A DNA stretch of 64,000 nucleotides from Cellulomonas sp. SG140 (lineage in GTDB: Bacteria; Actinomycetota; Actinomycetes; Actinomycetales; Cellulomonadaceae), in assembly GCF_025770785.1 (NCBI RefSeq), contig NZ_JANZLA010000002.1, positions 393,698-457,697 of the forward strand. Reading direction: 5' to 3'. Below are positions 26,707 to 34,637 of this stretch, in pieces. Made by a program: the position numbers and the translations under genes. Position 1 is the stretch's first letter. Each line of letters begins with the position of its first letter. The notes under the pieces were generated by a model. The model made no database searches, was not told the origin of the DNA, and saw only the letters and a program-made list of their open reading frames with translations.

Positions 26707-26739
26707 CGTCCGTGGTCGAGAGGCCTGCTCAGGCCGCGG

Positions 26740-26967
26740 TCAGGCGGTTGCCGCTCCCGCCCCCGCGCCGTGCTCGGCGAGGAGTCGGTCGGTCTCGTCC
26801 TGGACGTGCGTCGCCACCGACGCCAGCTTGTCCGCGTGCTCGCGCGCGTGGTGCGCGCAGAACAGCAGCTCGCCGACGGGCAGCAGGACGCGGACGTAGG
26901 CCTGGGCACCACACCTGTCGCAGCGGTCGGCTGCGGTCAGCGGGGCGTGCGTCTGGGTCGCGTTCAC
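26740..26967 (-). CDS. DUF7455 small Cys-containing protein
   Basis: About 75 residues. The core is LTAADRCDRCGAQAYVRV, then LLFCAHHAREHADKL and a helix ending QDETDRLLAEH. The Cys-x2-Cys and Cys-x-His-His set looks like a small zinc site. The family is widespread in actinobacteria, usually near sigA, with no known role. I choose the GTG 14 codons before the first Cys because it gives the usual family length. An upstream in-frame ATG (MSEPPALAG) would add 20 residues and cannot be excluded. Confidence 0.8.
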   Translation of the reverse strand: MNATQTHAPLTAADRCDRCGAQAYVRVLLPVGELLFCAHHAREHADKLASVATHVQDETDRLLAEHGAGAGAATA

Positions 26968-27211
26968 AAACCCATAGAACCATCCCGGGCACGGATCCAT
27001 ACCGGCGAGGGCGGGTGGTTCGCTCATCGCGTACAGAATCGTCGCGACGTGTGACCGAGCCGTGACGCCGACGTGATGGTGGAGTGACGTCGGACACATC
27101 GTGGACGGCTCCGTCCCGGGCACCGAGACGGCCCGCAGCCGCCCTCGCGTCCGGCGCGCGTCGCGGCCGGCCTGAACGGGCCCGTCAGAGGCCGCAAGTA
27201 CCATCGCCCCC

Positions 27212-29341
27212 GTGACGACCGTCTCCTCGCAGTCCGGCTACACAGCCCGGCACCTGTCCGTGCTGGAGGGCCTCGAGGCCGTCCGCAAGCGTCCGGGCAT
27301 GTACATCGGCACCACCGACAGCCGCGGGCTGATGCACTGCCTCTGGGAGATCATCGACAACGCGGTGGACGAGGCGCTCGGCGGCTTCTGCCGGCACATC
27401 GAGGTGGTGCTGCACGCCGACTCCTCGGTCGAGGTGCGGGACGACGGTCGTGGCATCCCGGTGGACGTCGAGCCGAAGACCGGACTGACGGGCGTCGAGG
27501 TGGTCTTCACCAAGCTGCACGCCGGTGGCAAGTTCGGTGGCGGGTCCTACGCGGCGTCGGGCGGTCTGCACGGTGTCGGCGCCTCCGTGGTGAACGCACT
27601 GTCGGCGCGGCTCGACGTCGAGGTGGACCGCCACGGTCGGACGCACCTGATGACCTTCCACCGCGGCGAGCCCGGCGTGTTCGACGACTCGGCCGGACGT
27701 GGGCCCGAGTCGTCGTTCCAGCCCTTCGTCTCCGGCTCCGACCTCACGGTGACCGGCAAGGTGGCCAAGGCGGTGACGGGGACGCGGGTCCGGTACTGGG
27801 CGGACCCGCAGATCTTCCCGTCCACGGCCACGTTCTCCTACGACGAGCTGGCTACCCGCGCGCGGCAGACGAGCTTCCTGGTCCCGGGCCTGGAGATCGT
27901 GCTCCGCGACGAGCGTGCCCTGCCGGGCACCCCAGGTGAGCACGGCCCCCACACGGAGACGTTCCTGCACACCGGCGGGGTCGTGGACTTCGTCGAGCAC
28001 CTCGCGCCGGACCAGCCGGTGACCGACATCTGGCGCCTGGTGGGCTCCGGGGACTTCGTCGAGACGGTGCCCGTGCTCGACGAGCGTGGGCACATGGTGC
28101 CGCGTGAGGTGACCCGCACGTGCGACGTCGAGGTGGCGCTCCGGTGGGGCACCGGCTACGAGACCGACGTGCGCTCGTTCGTCAACATCATCGCCACGCC
28201 CAAGGGCGGTACCCACGTCGCGGGGTTCGAGCAGGCGCTGCTGAAGACCCTTCGGGAGCAGGTGGCCGCGAACGCCCGTCGACTGAAGGTGTCCACCAAG
28301 GACACCACGGAGCGGCTCGAGAAGGACGACATCATGGCCGGGCTGACGGCGGTAGTCACCGTCCGGCTCGCCGAACCGCAGTTCGAGGGGCAGACGAAGG
28401 AGGTGCTGGGCACCGGTCCGGTGCGGGGCATCGTCGCGAAGGTGGTCGCCACCGAGCTCAGCACCGTGCTCACCTCCACGCGCAACCCTGCAAAGACGCA
28501 GGCCGCGTCCCTGCTGGACAAGCTGGTGGGCGAGATGCACGCCCGCCTCTCGGCGCGCAAGCAGAAGGAGATCAGCCGGCGGAAGACGGCGCTGGAGTCC
28601 TCGTCGCTGCCGCCGAAGCTGGCCGACTGCCGGATCGACGACGTGGTGCGGTCGGAGCTGTTCATCGTCGAGGGTGACAGCGCGCTCGGCACCGCCAAGC
28701 TGGCCCGCTCCAGCGACTACCAGGCGCTGCTGCCGATCCGGGGCAAGATCCTCAACGTCCAGAAGGCCTCGGTCTCGGACATGCTGAAGAACGCCGAGTG
28801 TGCGGCCATCCTGCAGGTGGTCGGTGCCGGGTCGGGTCGGACGTTCGACCTCGAGGCCGCGCGCTACGGGAAGATCATCCTGATGACGGACGCGGACGTG
28901 GACGGCGCCCACATCCGGACGCTGCTGCTCACGCTGTTCTTCCGCTACATGCGACCGCTGGTGGCCGACGGTCGGGTGTACGCAGCGGTGCCTCCGCTGC
29001 ACCGGATCGAGCTGCTGGGCGGGCGCCGAGACGACCCCGAGCGGTACGTGTACACGTACTCCGAGGCAGAGCTGGCCACGACGCTGAAGAAGCTCGACCG
29101 TGCCGGGAAGCGGTACTCGCCGGACATCCAGCGGTACAAGGGCCTCGGTGAGATGGACGCGCAGCAGCTGGCGGAGACGACGATGGACCCCAGGCGGCGG
29201 ACCCTGCGCCGGGTGACGGTCGCGGCCGCGGAACGAGCCGAGCAGGTCTTCGAGCTGCTGATGGGCTCGGAGGTCGGCCCCCGCAAGGACTTCATCGTGG
29301 CCGGCGCCGACGCCCTCGACCGCAACCGGATCGACGCATGA
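27212..29341 (+). CDS. parE: DNA topoisomerase IV subunit B (GyrB/ParE-type ATPase)
   Basis: A 709-residue type IIA topoisomerase ATPase subunit. The GHKL site shows IIDNAVDEALGG, DDGRGIPVD and GGLHGVGASVVNALS. The Toprim domain shows IVEGDSALG and MTDADVDGAHIRTLLLT, and the C-terminus carries QRYKGLGEMDAQQLAETTMDP split over two motifs. Location next to sigA is typical of the second GyrB-like protein of actinobacteria, which decatenates chromosomes. A GyrB identity cannot be excluded without a tree. TACCAT lies 7 nt before the GTG start. Confidence 0.9.
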   Translation: MTTVSSQSGYTARHLSVLEGLEAVRKRPGMYIGTTDSRGLMHCLWEIIDNAVDEALGGFCRHIEVVLHADSSVEVRDDGRGIPVDVEPKTGLTGVEVVFTKLHAGGKFGGGSYAASGGLHGVGASVVNALSARLDVEVDRHGRTHLMTFHRGEPGVFDDSAGRGPESSFQPFVSGSDLTVTGKVAKAVTGTRVRYWADPQIFPSTATFSYDELATRARQTSFLVPGLEIVLRDERALPGTPGEHGPHTETFLHTGGVVDFVEHLAPDQPVTDIWRLVGSGDFVETVPVLDERGHMVPREVTRTCDVEVALRWGTGYETDVRSFVNIIATPKGGTHVAGFEQALLKTLREQVAANARRLKVSTKDTTERLEKDDIMAGLTAVVTVRLAEPQFEGQTKEVLGTGPVRGIVAKVVATELSTVLTSTRNPAKTQAASLLDKLVGEMHARLSARKQKEISRRKTALESSSLPPKLADCRIDDVVRSELFIVEGDSALGTAKLARSSDYQALLPIRGKILNVQKASVSDMLKNAECAAILQVVGAGSGRTFDLEAARYGKIILMTDADVDGAHIRTLLLTLFFRYMRPLVADGRVYAAVPPLHRIELLGGRRDDPERYVYTYSEAELATTLKKLDRAGKRYSPDIQRYKGLGEMDAQQLAETTMDPRRRTLRRVTVAAAERAEQVFELLMGSEVGPRKDFIVAGADALDRNRIDA

Positions 29342-29363
29342 CCCCGTGCGTCTGCCACGATAG

Positions 29364-30185
29364 GTGCCCGTGCCCATGACCCCCGTCCTCGACCTGCAGT
29401 CCGTGACCATCGTCAGAGGCGCCACCACCATCCTCGACGAGCTGTCGTGGACGGTGCAGGAGGGTGAGCGCTGGGTGGTCCTGGGCCGCAACGGCGCCGG
29501 CAAGACGACCCTGCTGCAGGTGGCGTCGGGTCGGATGCACCCGACGCAGGGCACGGTCGACGTGCTGGGATCGCGGCTAGGGCGGGTGGACGTCTTCGAG
29601 CTGCGGCCCCGGATCGGACTGTCCAGCGCGGCACTCGCGGAGCAGATCCCGTCCGGCGAGACGGTCCGCGACGTGGTGCTCACCGCCGCGTACGGCATGA
29701 CCGGCCGCTGGAAGGAGAGCTACGAGGACGTCGACGAGGCCCGTGCTGCCGACCTGCTGACCGTGTTCGGTGTCGACCACCTGGCCAACCGGTGGTTCGG
29801 CACCCTGAGCGAGGGCGAGCGCAAGCGCGTCCAGGTCGCCCGCTCGCTGATGGCCGACCCCGAGCTCCTGCTGCTGGACGAGCCCGCCGCCGGCCTGGAC
29901 CTCGGCGGCCGTGAGGAGCTGGTCGGTGCGCTCGCCGAGCTCGCGCGGGACCACCGGTCACCGGTGCTGGTGCTGGTGACGCACCACGTCGAGGAGATCC
30001 CGCCCGGCTTCACCCATGCGCTGCTGCTGCGCGCCGGCAGGGCTCTGGCGGCGGGTCCGCTCGCCGAGGTGCTCACCGCGGCGAACCTCTCGGCGGCGTT
30101 CGACCTCGACCTCGACCTCGACCACACCGCGGGGCGCTGGAGCGCCCGTGCGCTCGTGGCGGAGGAGCACAGCGGCGCGCACTGA
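29364..30185 (+). CDS. ABC transporter ATP-binding protein
   Basis: A 273-residue ATPase subunit. Walker A is LGRNGAGKTTLL, the signature is LSEGERKRVQVARSL (LSEGE in place of LSGGQ), Walker B is LLLLDEPAAGLD, and the switch His lies in LVLVTHHVEEIPPGF. This resembles the YlmA/ModF-like soluble ABC ATPases that occur without an adjacent permease, and no membrane subunit is found here. The exact start is unclear: two GTGs and an ATG lie within 13 nt, preceded by GATAGGT. Confidence 0.88.
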   Translation: MPVPMTPVLDLQSVTIVRGATTILDELSWTVQEGERWVVLGRNGAGKTTLLQVASGRMHPTQGTVDVLGSRLGRVDVFELRPRIGLSSAALAEQIPSGETVRDVVLTAAYGMTGRWKESYEDVDEARAADLLTVFGVDHLANRWFGTLSEGERKRVQVARSLMADPELLLLDEPAAGLDLGGREELVGALAELARDHRSPVLVLVTHHVEEIPPGFTHALLLRAGRALAAGPLAEVLTAANLSAAFDLDLDLDHTAGRWSARALVAEEHSGAH

Positions 30186-30232
30186 CGCCCGGCTCCGCAC
30201 CCGAAACCCCCGACGGGCAGATGCCCGCCGCC

Positions 30233-30238
30233 TAGGAT
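30233..30238 (+). promoter_or_regulatory. Probable -10 element for the NfeD-SPFH pair
   Basis: TAGGAT lies 59 nt upstream of the NfeD start in the 111-bp gap after the ABC ATPase gene. A Shine-Dalgarno run (GAGGGGG) lies just before the ATG, so this transcript would have a conventional leader of about 50 nt. Confidence 0.45.
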
Positions 30239-30296
30239 CGATGGTGCGGCACCCGACCACCGTCGGGCGCTCGCAGGCGCCGAGGGGGTTGCTGAC

Positions 30297-30776
30297 ATGA
30301 CGTGGCTGTGGTGGATCGGCATCGCGCTCGTCCTCGGCATCCTGGAGATGGTGTCGGTCGCGCTGGTGCTGGTGATGCTGGCCGGCGGCGCCCTCGCAGG
30401 CGCCCTCACGGCCGCGCTCGGGGCACCGCTCGAGCTCCAGGTGGTCGTCGCCGCGGTCGTGTCCGTGGTGCTGCTCGCGACGCTGCGGCCGTGGCTGCTG
30501 CGGCACTGGCGCAACAGGGTGCCGCTGACCGAGACCAACGCCACCGGCTACGTCGGCAGGGTCGCCCAGGTGGTGTCCCCGGTGACCGACACCGAGGGGC
30601 GCATCAAGCTCGGGGGAGTGGTCTGGACGGCGCGGACCGCCGCCGGCACCCGAATCGAGCCCGGTCAGGACGCCGTCGTCGTGCGCATCGACGGCGCGAC
30701 CGCACTGATCGCTCCACCGGACCTGACGACGGGATCGGGCCCGGGCCGGGACCGCCAGACCCCGACCCGTCCCTGA
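30297..30776 (+). CDS. NfeD-family membrane protein
   Basis: A 159-residue short-form NfeD. Three hydrophobic helices occupy the first 70 residues (WLWWIGIALVLGILEMVSVAL, LVMLAGGALAGALTAAL, VVAAVVSVVLLATL). A C-terminal OB-fold domain follows (TNATGYVGRVAQVVSP, GGVVWTARTA, VVVRIDGATALI). NfeD proteins pair with SPFH/stomatin proteins in membrane microdomains. The partner gene follows 38 bp downstream, so the two are very likely co-transcribed. Confidence 0.9.
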   Translation: MTWLWWIGIALVLGILEMVSVALVLVMLAGGALAGALTAALGAPLELQVVVAAVVSVVLLATLRPWLLRHWRNRVPLTETNATGYVGRVAQVVSPVTDTEGRIKLGGVVWTARTAAGTRIEPGQDAVVVRIDGATALIAPPDLTTGSGPGRDRQTPTRP

Positions 30777-30814
30777 CCCTGCTCGTCAACTGCTCGTTCG
30801 ACCCAGGAGGACCC

Positions 30815-32050
30815 ATGAACGGCACGGACTTCGGCCAGGCCGTGGCCATCGCGGTCGCAGCACTGGTGGCGATCTTCGTCATCACCGCCCTGTTCCGCGC
30901 CGTACGGATCGTGCCGCAGGCGTCGTCGCTCATCATCGAGCGGCTCGGGCGGTACTCGCGGACGCTCGACCCCGGGCTGCACCTGCTGATCCCGTTCGTC
31001 GACCGCGTCCGGGCCGCCGTCGACCTGCGTGAGCAGGTGGTGACCTTCCCGCCCCAGCCCGTGATCACCTCCGACAACCTCGTGGTCGGCATCGACACCG
31101 TCATCTACTTCCAGGTGACGTCGCCGAAGGACGCGGTGTACGAGATCGCGGACTACATCCGCGGCATCGAGCAGCTGACGGTGACCACGCTGCGCAACGT
31201 GATCGGCTCGATGGACCTCGAGCAGACGCTGACCAGCCGCGACCAGATCAACGGCCGGCTGAACGGCGTTCTCGACGAGGCGACGGGCCGGTGGGGAATC
31301 AAGGTCAACCGGGTCGAGCTCAAGGCGATCGACCCGCCGGCGTCCGTGCAGGGCTCGATGGAGCAGCAGATGCGTGCGGAGCGTGACCGGCGCGCCACGA
31401 TCCTGACCGCCGAGGGTGTCAAGCAGTCCAAGGTGCTGACCGCCGAAGGTGAGAAGCAGGCGGCGATCCTGCGGGCCGAGGGTGAGGCGCAGGCGACGAT
31501 CCTGCGGGCCGAGGGCGACGCGCGCGCGATCCTCCAGGTGTTCGACGCGGTGCACCGTGGCGACGCGGATCCCAAGCTGCTGGCCTACCAGTACCTGCAG
31601 GTGCTGCCGAAGGTGGCGGCGAGCCCCTCGAACACGATGTGGTTCCTCCCCGCCGAGCTGTCGGGCGCGCTGGGTGCGCTGTCCCGGGCGTTCGGCGGCC
31701 CCGTGGAGCCGCTCGCCGAGGGTGCGGAGCCGTCGGCGCCCACGTCCGGCTCCTCGCCGTTCGCCTCCGAGCTGCCGCCCGTGTCGCTGCCCGATCCCAA
31801 GGAGGCTCTTGCCGAGGCGCGGCGGGAGTCGGCAGCGGCGACCGCCGACGCCACCGGTGCGGGGACGCTGTCCGGCCTGCCCTTCGACCCCACCGCCGAG
31901 GCGGGTCAGCGCCCGGGCGGTGCCGTCACCGGCGCACCCGCTCCGCTGGTCCCACCGAGCGCGTCCGGTGCGGCGCCCGTCGGGCCGGCCCCGGACGAGC
32001 CGCCGGCTACCGAGGTGCCCCCGGGCACGGGGGACGCCACCGAGTCGTAG
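30815..32050 (+). CDS. SPFH/Band 7 (stomatin-like, QmcA) membrane protein
   Basis: 411 residues. One N-terminal helix (AIAVAALVAIFVITALF) is followed by the SPFH domain (RIVPQASSLIIERLGRYSRTLDPG, with ELKAIDPPASVQGSM at its end). A coiled-coil region comes next with repeated ILTAEGEKQ/ILRAEGEAQ heptad-like units, then VLPKVAASPSNTMWFLP, which is typical of stomatins. The last 130 residues are Pro/Ala/Ser-rich and unlikely to fold. It scaffolds membrane domains or regulates proteolysis. GGAGGACC lies just before the ATG. Confidence 0.93.
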   Translation: MNGTDFGQAVAIAVAALVAIFVITALFRAVRIVPQASSLIIERLGRYSRTLDPGLHLLIPFVDRVRAAVDLREQVVTFPPQPVITSDNLVVGIDTVIYFQVTSPKDAVYEIADYIRGIEQLTVTTLRNVIGSMDLEQTLTSRDQINGRLNGVLDEATGRWGIKVNRVELKAIDPPASVQGSMEQQMRAERDRRATILTAEGVKQSKVLTAEGEKQAAILRAEGEAQATILRAEGDARAILQVFDAVHRGDADPKLLAYQYLQVLPKVAASPSNTMWFLPAELSGALGALSRAFGGPVEPLAEGAEPSAPTSGSSPFASELPPVSLPDPKEALAEARRESAAATADATGAGTLSGLPFDPTAEAGQRPGGAVTGAPAPLVPPSASGAAPVGPAPDEPPATEVPPGTGDATES

Positions 32051-32104
32051 GCGCCACCACGTCGCGGCGGCGGCGGACGCACCGTCCGGCACCTGAGAAG
32101 TTGC

Positions 32105-32122
32105 TGAGTGAGTGCTCACTCA
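32105..32122. promoter_or_regulatory. Perfect palindromic operator inside the TetR gene promoter
   Basis: TGAGTGAG-TG-CTCACTCA is a perfect 8+8 inverted repeat with a 2-bp centre. It fills the spacer between a TTGCTG -35-like hexamer (32101-32106) and the TAGCCT -10 (32125-32130), 18 bp apart. This size and symmetry are typical of TetR-family operators, and the position would block RNA polymerase, so autorepression is likely. Confidence 0.85.
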
Positions 32123-32137
32123 TTTAGCCTGCTCGTT

Positions 32138-32833
32138 GTGATCGCGACCCCGGACACCGCCGTGGCACAGGCACGCGCCAAGGGCGGACGCGCCGCGCCG
32201 CTGCCGCCGGACGAGCGGCGTCGGGCGATCCTGCGCGCGGTGCTGCCCGTGGTGCGTGAGCGCGGTGCGGACGTGACCACCCGCGAGCTGGCGGAGGCGG
32301 CCGGCGTCGCCGAGGGCACGCTGTTCCGCGTCTTCGACGACAAGGCGTCGCTGGTGCGCGACGCGGTCGGCTCCGCCGTCGACCCGTCCGACCTGTTCGA
32401 GCTGATGGACGGGATGGACGTCTCCACACCGCTGGAGGACCGGCTGGCGCTGCTTGTCTCGGCCTGGCTGCGACGGATGCAGGACGTCATGCTCTGGATG
32501 ACGGTGCTGCACCAGCTCCGCAAGGACTCTGCCGACCAGCACGGTGACCAGCACGCCCATCGCGACTGGGCACGGCGGCAGGGTGAGTTCGCGGCCGGCT
32601 TCCGCCGCCGCCTGCAGACGATGCTGGAGCCCGACGCCGACCGCCTCGCGCAACCGGTCCCCATGGCCGCCGACCTGCTCGAGATCGCGCTGATCGGAGC
32701 GGCCGCCCGGACCGCGGGCGCCGCCCGAACCGGCCAGCACGTCGAACCGGTGTCCGCCCCCGCGCTCGTGGGCTTCGTCCTCAACGGGATCCTCGGTCCC
32801 GCGGACCGCCCGGAGCCCGCTCCTCGGCGCTGA
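32138..32833 (+). CDS. TetR-family transcriptional regulator
   Basis: 231 residues. The N-terminal helix-turn-helix reads RRRAILRAVLPVVRERGADVTTRELAEAAGVAEGTLFRVF over residues about 28-67. The C-terminal ligand domain is not recognisable in detail. The GTG start lies 7 nt after TAGCCT and outside the palindrome; an upstream in-frame GTG at 32108 falls within the operator and would be untranscribed. The gene is followed 64 bp later by two ABC exporter genes, so it most likely represses itself and the exporter until an exporter substrate binds. Confidence 0.92.
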   Translation: MIATPDTAVAQARAKGGRAAPLPPDERRRAILRAVLPVVRERGADVTTRELAEAAGVAEGTLFRVFDDKASLVRDAVGSAVDPSDLFELMDGMDVSTPLEDRLALLVSAWLRRMQDVMLWMTVLHQLRKDSADQHGDQHAHRDWARRQGEFAAGFRRRLQTMLEPDADRLAQPVPMAADLLEIALIGAAARTAGAARTGQHVEPVSAPALVGFVLNGILGPADRPEPAPRR

Positions 32834-32897
32834 TCGGCGCCGCACCGCACCACGACCCAGCCCGCACGGCACAGCCCACACCCAGGGGGAGTCCTGC

Positions 32898-34637
32898 ATG
32901 TTGATCCGACTGCTCCGCGAGCACCTGCGTCCCTACCGGGGCGCGGCCGTCGCGGTGCTGCTGCTCCAGGTGGCCCAGGTGGTCGCCACGCTCTACCTGC
33001 CCTCGCTGAACGCCGACATCATCGACAACGGCGTCGCCAAGGGTGACACCCACGAGATCTGGCGGCTCGGCGTGATCATGGTCGCCGTCAGCCTCGCCCA
33101 GGTCGTGTGCTCGATCGGTGCGGTGTACTACGGCGCCCGGACCGCGATGGCGCTCGGCCGGGACCTGCGCGGGCGGCTGTTCGCCCAGGTGCAGTCCTTC
33201 TCGCAGCAGGAGATGGGCAAGTTCGGCGCCCCGACGCTGATCACCCGCACCACCAACGACGTGCAGCAGGTGCAGATGGTGGTGCTGATGTCGTTCACGC
33301 TCATGCTGATGGCGCCGATCATGCTGGTCGGCGGCGTGATCATGGCTCTGCGGCAGGACGTGGTGCTGTCCGGGGTCCTGCTCGTGGTGGTGCCCGTGCT
33401 CGTCGTCATCGTCGCGCTGATCGTCAGCCGGATGGTGCCGTACTTCCGGCAGATGCAGGGCCGGATCGACGCGATCAACCGCGTGATGCGGGAGCAGCTG
33501 GCCGGTGTCCGGGTGATCCGGGCGTTCGTCCGCGAGCGCCGCGAGGCGGAGCGGTTCGACGTGGCCAACACCAACCTGTTCGAGGCCTCGCTGCGCACCG
33601 GCCTGCTGATGGCGCTGATGTTCCCCGTGGTGATGTTCGTGATGAACGCGACCACCGTGTCGGTGCAGTGGTTCGGCGCGCGGCGGATCGATGCGGGCGA
33701 CATGCAGATCGGCGCCCTGACCGCCTTCATCACCTACATCATGTTCATCCTGATGGCGGTCATGATGAGCTCGTTCATGTTCGTCATGATCCCCAGGGCG
33801 ATGGTCTCCGCCGAGCGGATCGCCGAGGTGGTCGACACCCCGACGACCGTGGTGCCGCCGCTGGTGCCCGTCCCGCTGCCGAGCGGCGTCGTCGGACGGC
33901 GGCTGGAGCTGCGGGACGTGGAGTTCCGCTACCCGGGCGCGGAGGACGCGGTGCTCCAAGGCGTCGACCTGGTCGCGGAGCCCGGGCAGACGACGGCGAT
34001 CATCGGGTCGACCGGCTCGGGCAAGACGACGCTGCTCAACCTGGTGCCGCGGCTGTACGACGTCACGGGTGGCCGCGTGCTGATCGGTGGGGTCGACGTG
34101 CGCGACCTCGCGGCCGACCAGCTGTGGGGGCAGATCGGCCTGGTGCCGCAGAAGCCCTACCTGTTCTCCGGCACGGTGCGCTCCAACCTGCAGTTCGGCA
34201 CGCCGGACGCCGACGACGACGCCCTCTGGCACGCCCTCGAGGTGGCCCAGGCGCGCGACTTCGTCGAGGCGCTCGAGGGTGGTCTGGACGCGCCGATCGC
34301 CCAGGGCGGCACCAACGTGTCCGGCGGCCAGCGACAACGGCTCGCGATCGCCAGGGCCCTGGTGCGGCGACCGGGCATCTACCTGTTCGACGACTCGTTC
34401 TCCGCCCTCGACTACGCGACGGACGCCGCACTGCGGACGGCGCTCGTACCGGAGACGCAGGACGCCACCGTGCTCGTGGTCGCGCAGCGCGTGGCCACCA
34501 TCCGCAACGCGGACCGGATCGTCGTCATGGACGAAGGACGCGTCGTGGGCGTCGGGACGCACTCCGAGCTGCTGGAGGGCAACCCGACCTACCAGGAGAT
34601 CGTGTACTCCCAGCTGAGCGTGGAGGAGGCGGCGTGA
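32898..34637 (+). CDS. Heterodimeric ABC exporter, subunit with degenerate Walker B
   Basis: A 579-residue half-transporter with six membrane helices and a C-terminal nucleotide-binding domain. Walker A is GSTGSGKTTLL, the signature is NVSGGQRQRL, and Walker B is YLFDDSFSALD. The residue after the Walker B Asp is D499 in place of the catalytic Glu, a mark of the non-hydrolysing site in heterodimeric exporters such as LmrCD or TmrAB. AGGGGGAG precedes the ATG. Its stop overlaps the next subunit by GTGA. Substrates are probably drugs or lipids, by family. Confidence 0.93.
   Translation: MLIRLLREHLRPYRGAAVAVLLLQVAQVVATLYLPSLNADIIDNGVAKGDTHEIWRLGVIMVAVSLAQVVCSIGAVYYGARTAMALGRDLRGRLFAQVQSFSQQEMGKFGAPTLITRTTNDVQQVQMVVLMSFTLMLMAPIMLVGGVIMALRQDVVLSGVLLVVVPVLVVIVALIVSRMVPYFRQMQGRIDAINRVMREQLAGVRVIRAFVRERREAERFDVANTNLFEASLRTGLLMALMFPVVMFVMNATTVSVQWFGARRIDAGDMQIGALTAFITYIMFILMAVMMSSFMFVMIPRAMVSAERIAEVVDTPTTVVPPLVPVPLPSGVVGRRLELRDVEFRYPGAEDAVLQGVDLVAEPGQTTAIIGSTGSGKTTLLNLVPRLYDVTGGRVLIGGVDVRDLAADQLWGQIGLVPQKPYLFSGTVRSNLQFGTPDADDDALWHALEVAQARDFVEALEGGLDAPIAQGGTNVSGGQRQRLAIARALVRRPGIYLFDDSFSALDYATDAALRTALVPETQDATVLVVAQRVATIRNADRIVVMDEGRVVGVGTHSELLEGNPTYQEIVYSQLSVEEAA

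Noticed and set aside
32108-32137. An alternative GTG start for the TetR gene ten codons upstream
   Set aside because: It lies within the palindromic operator and upstream of the -10 hexamer, so it would not be transcribed from this promoter.
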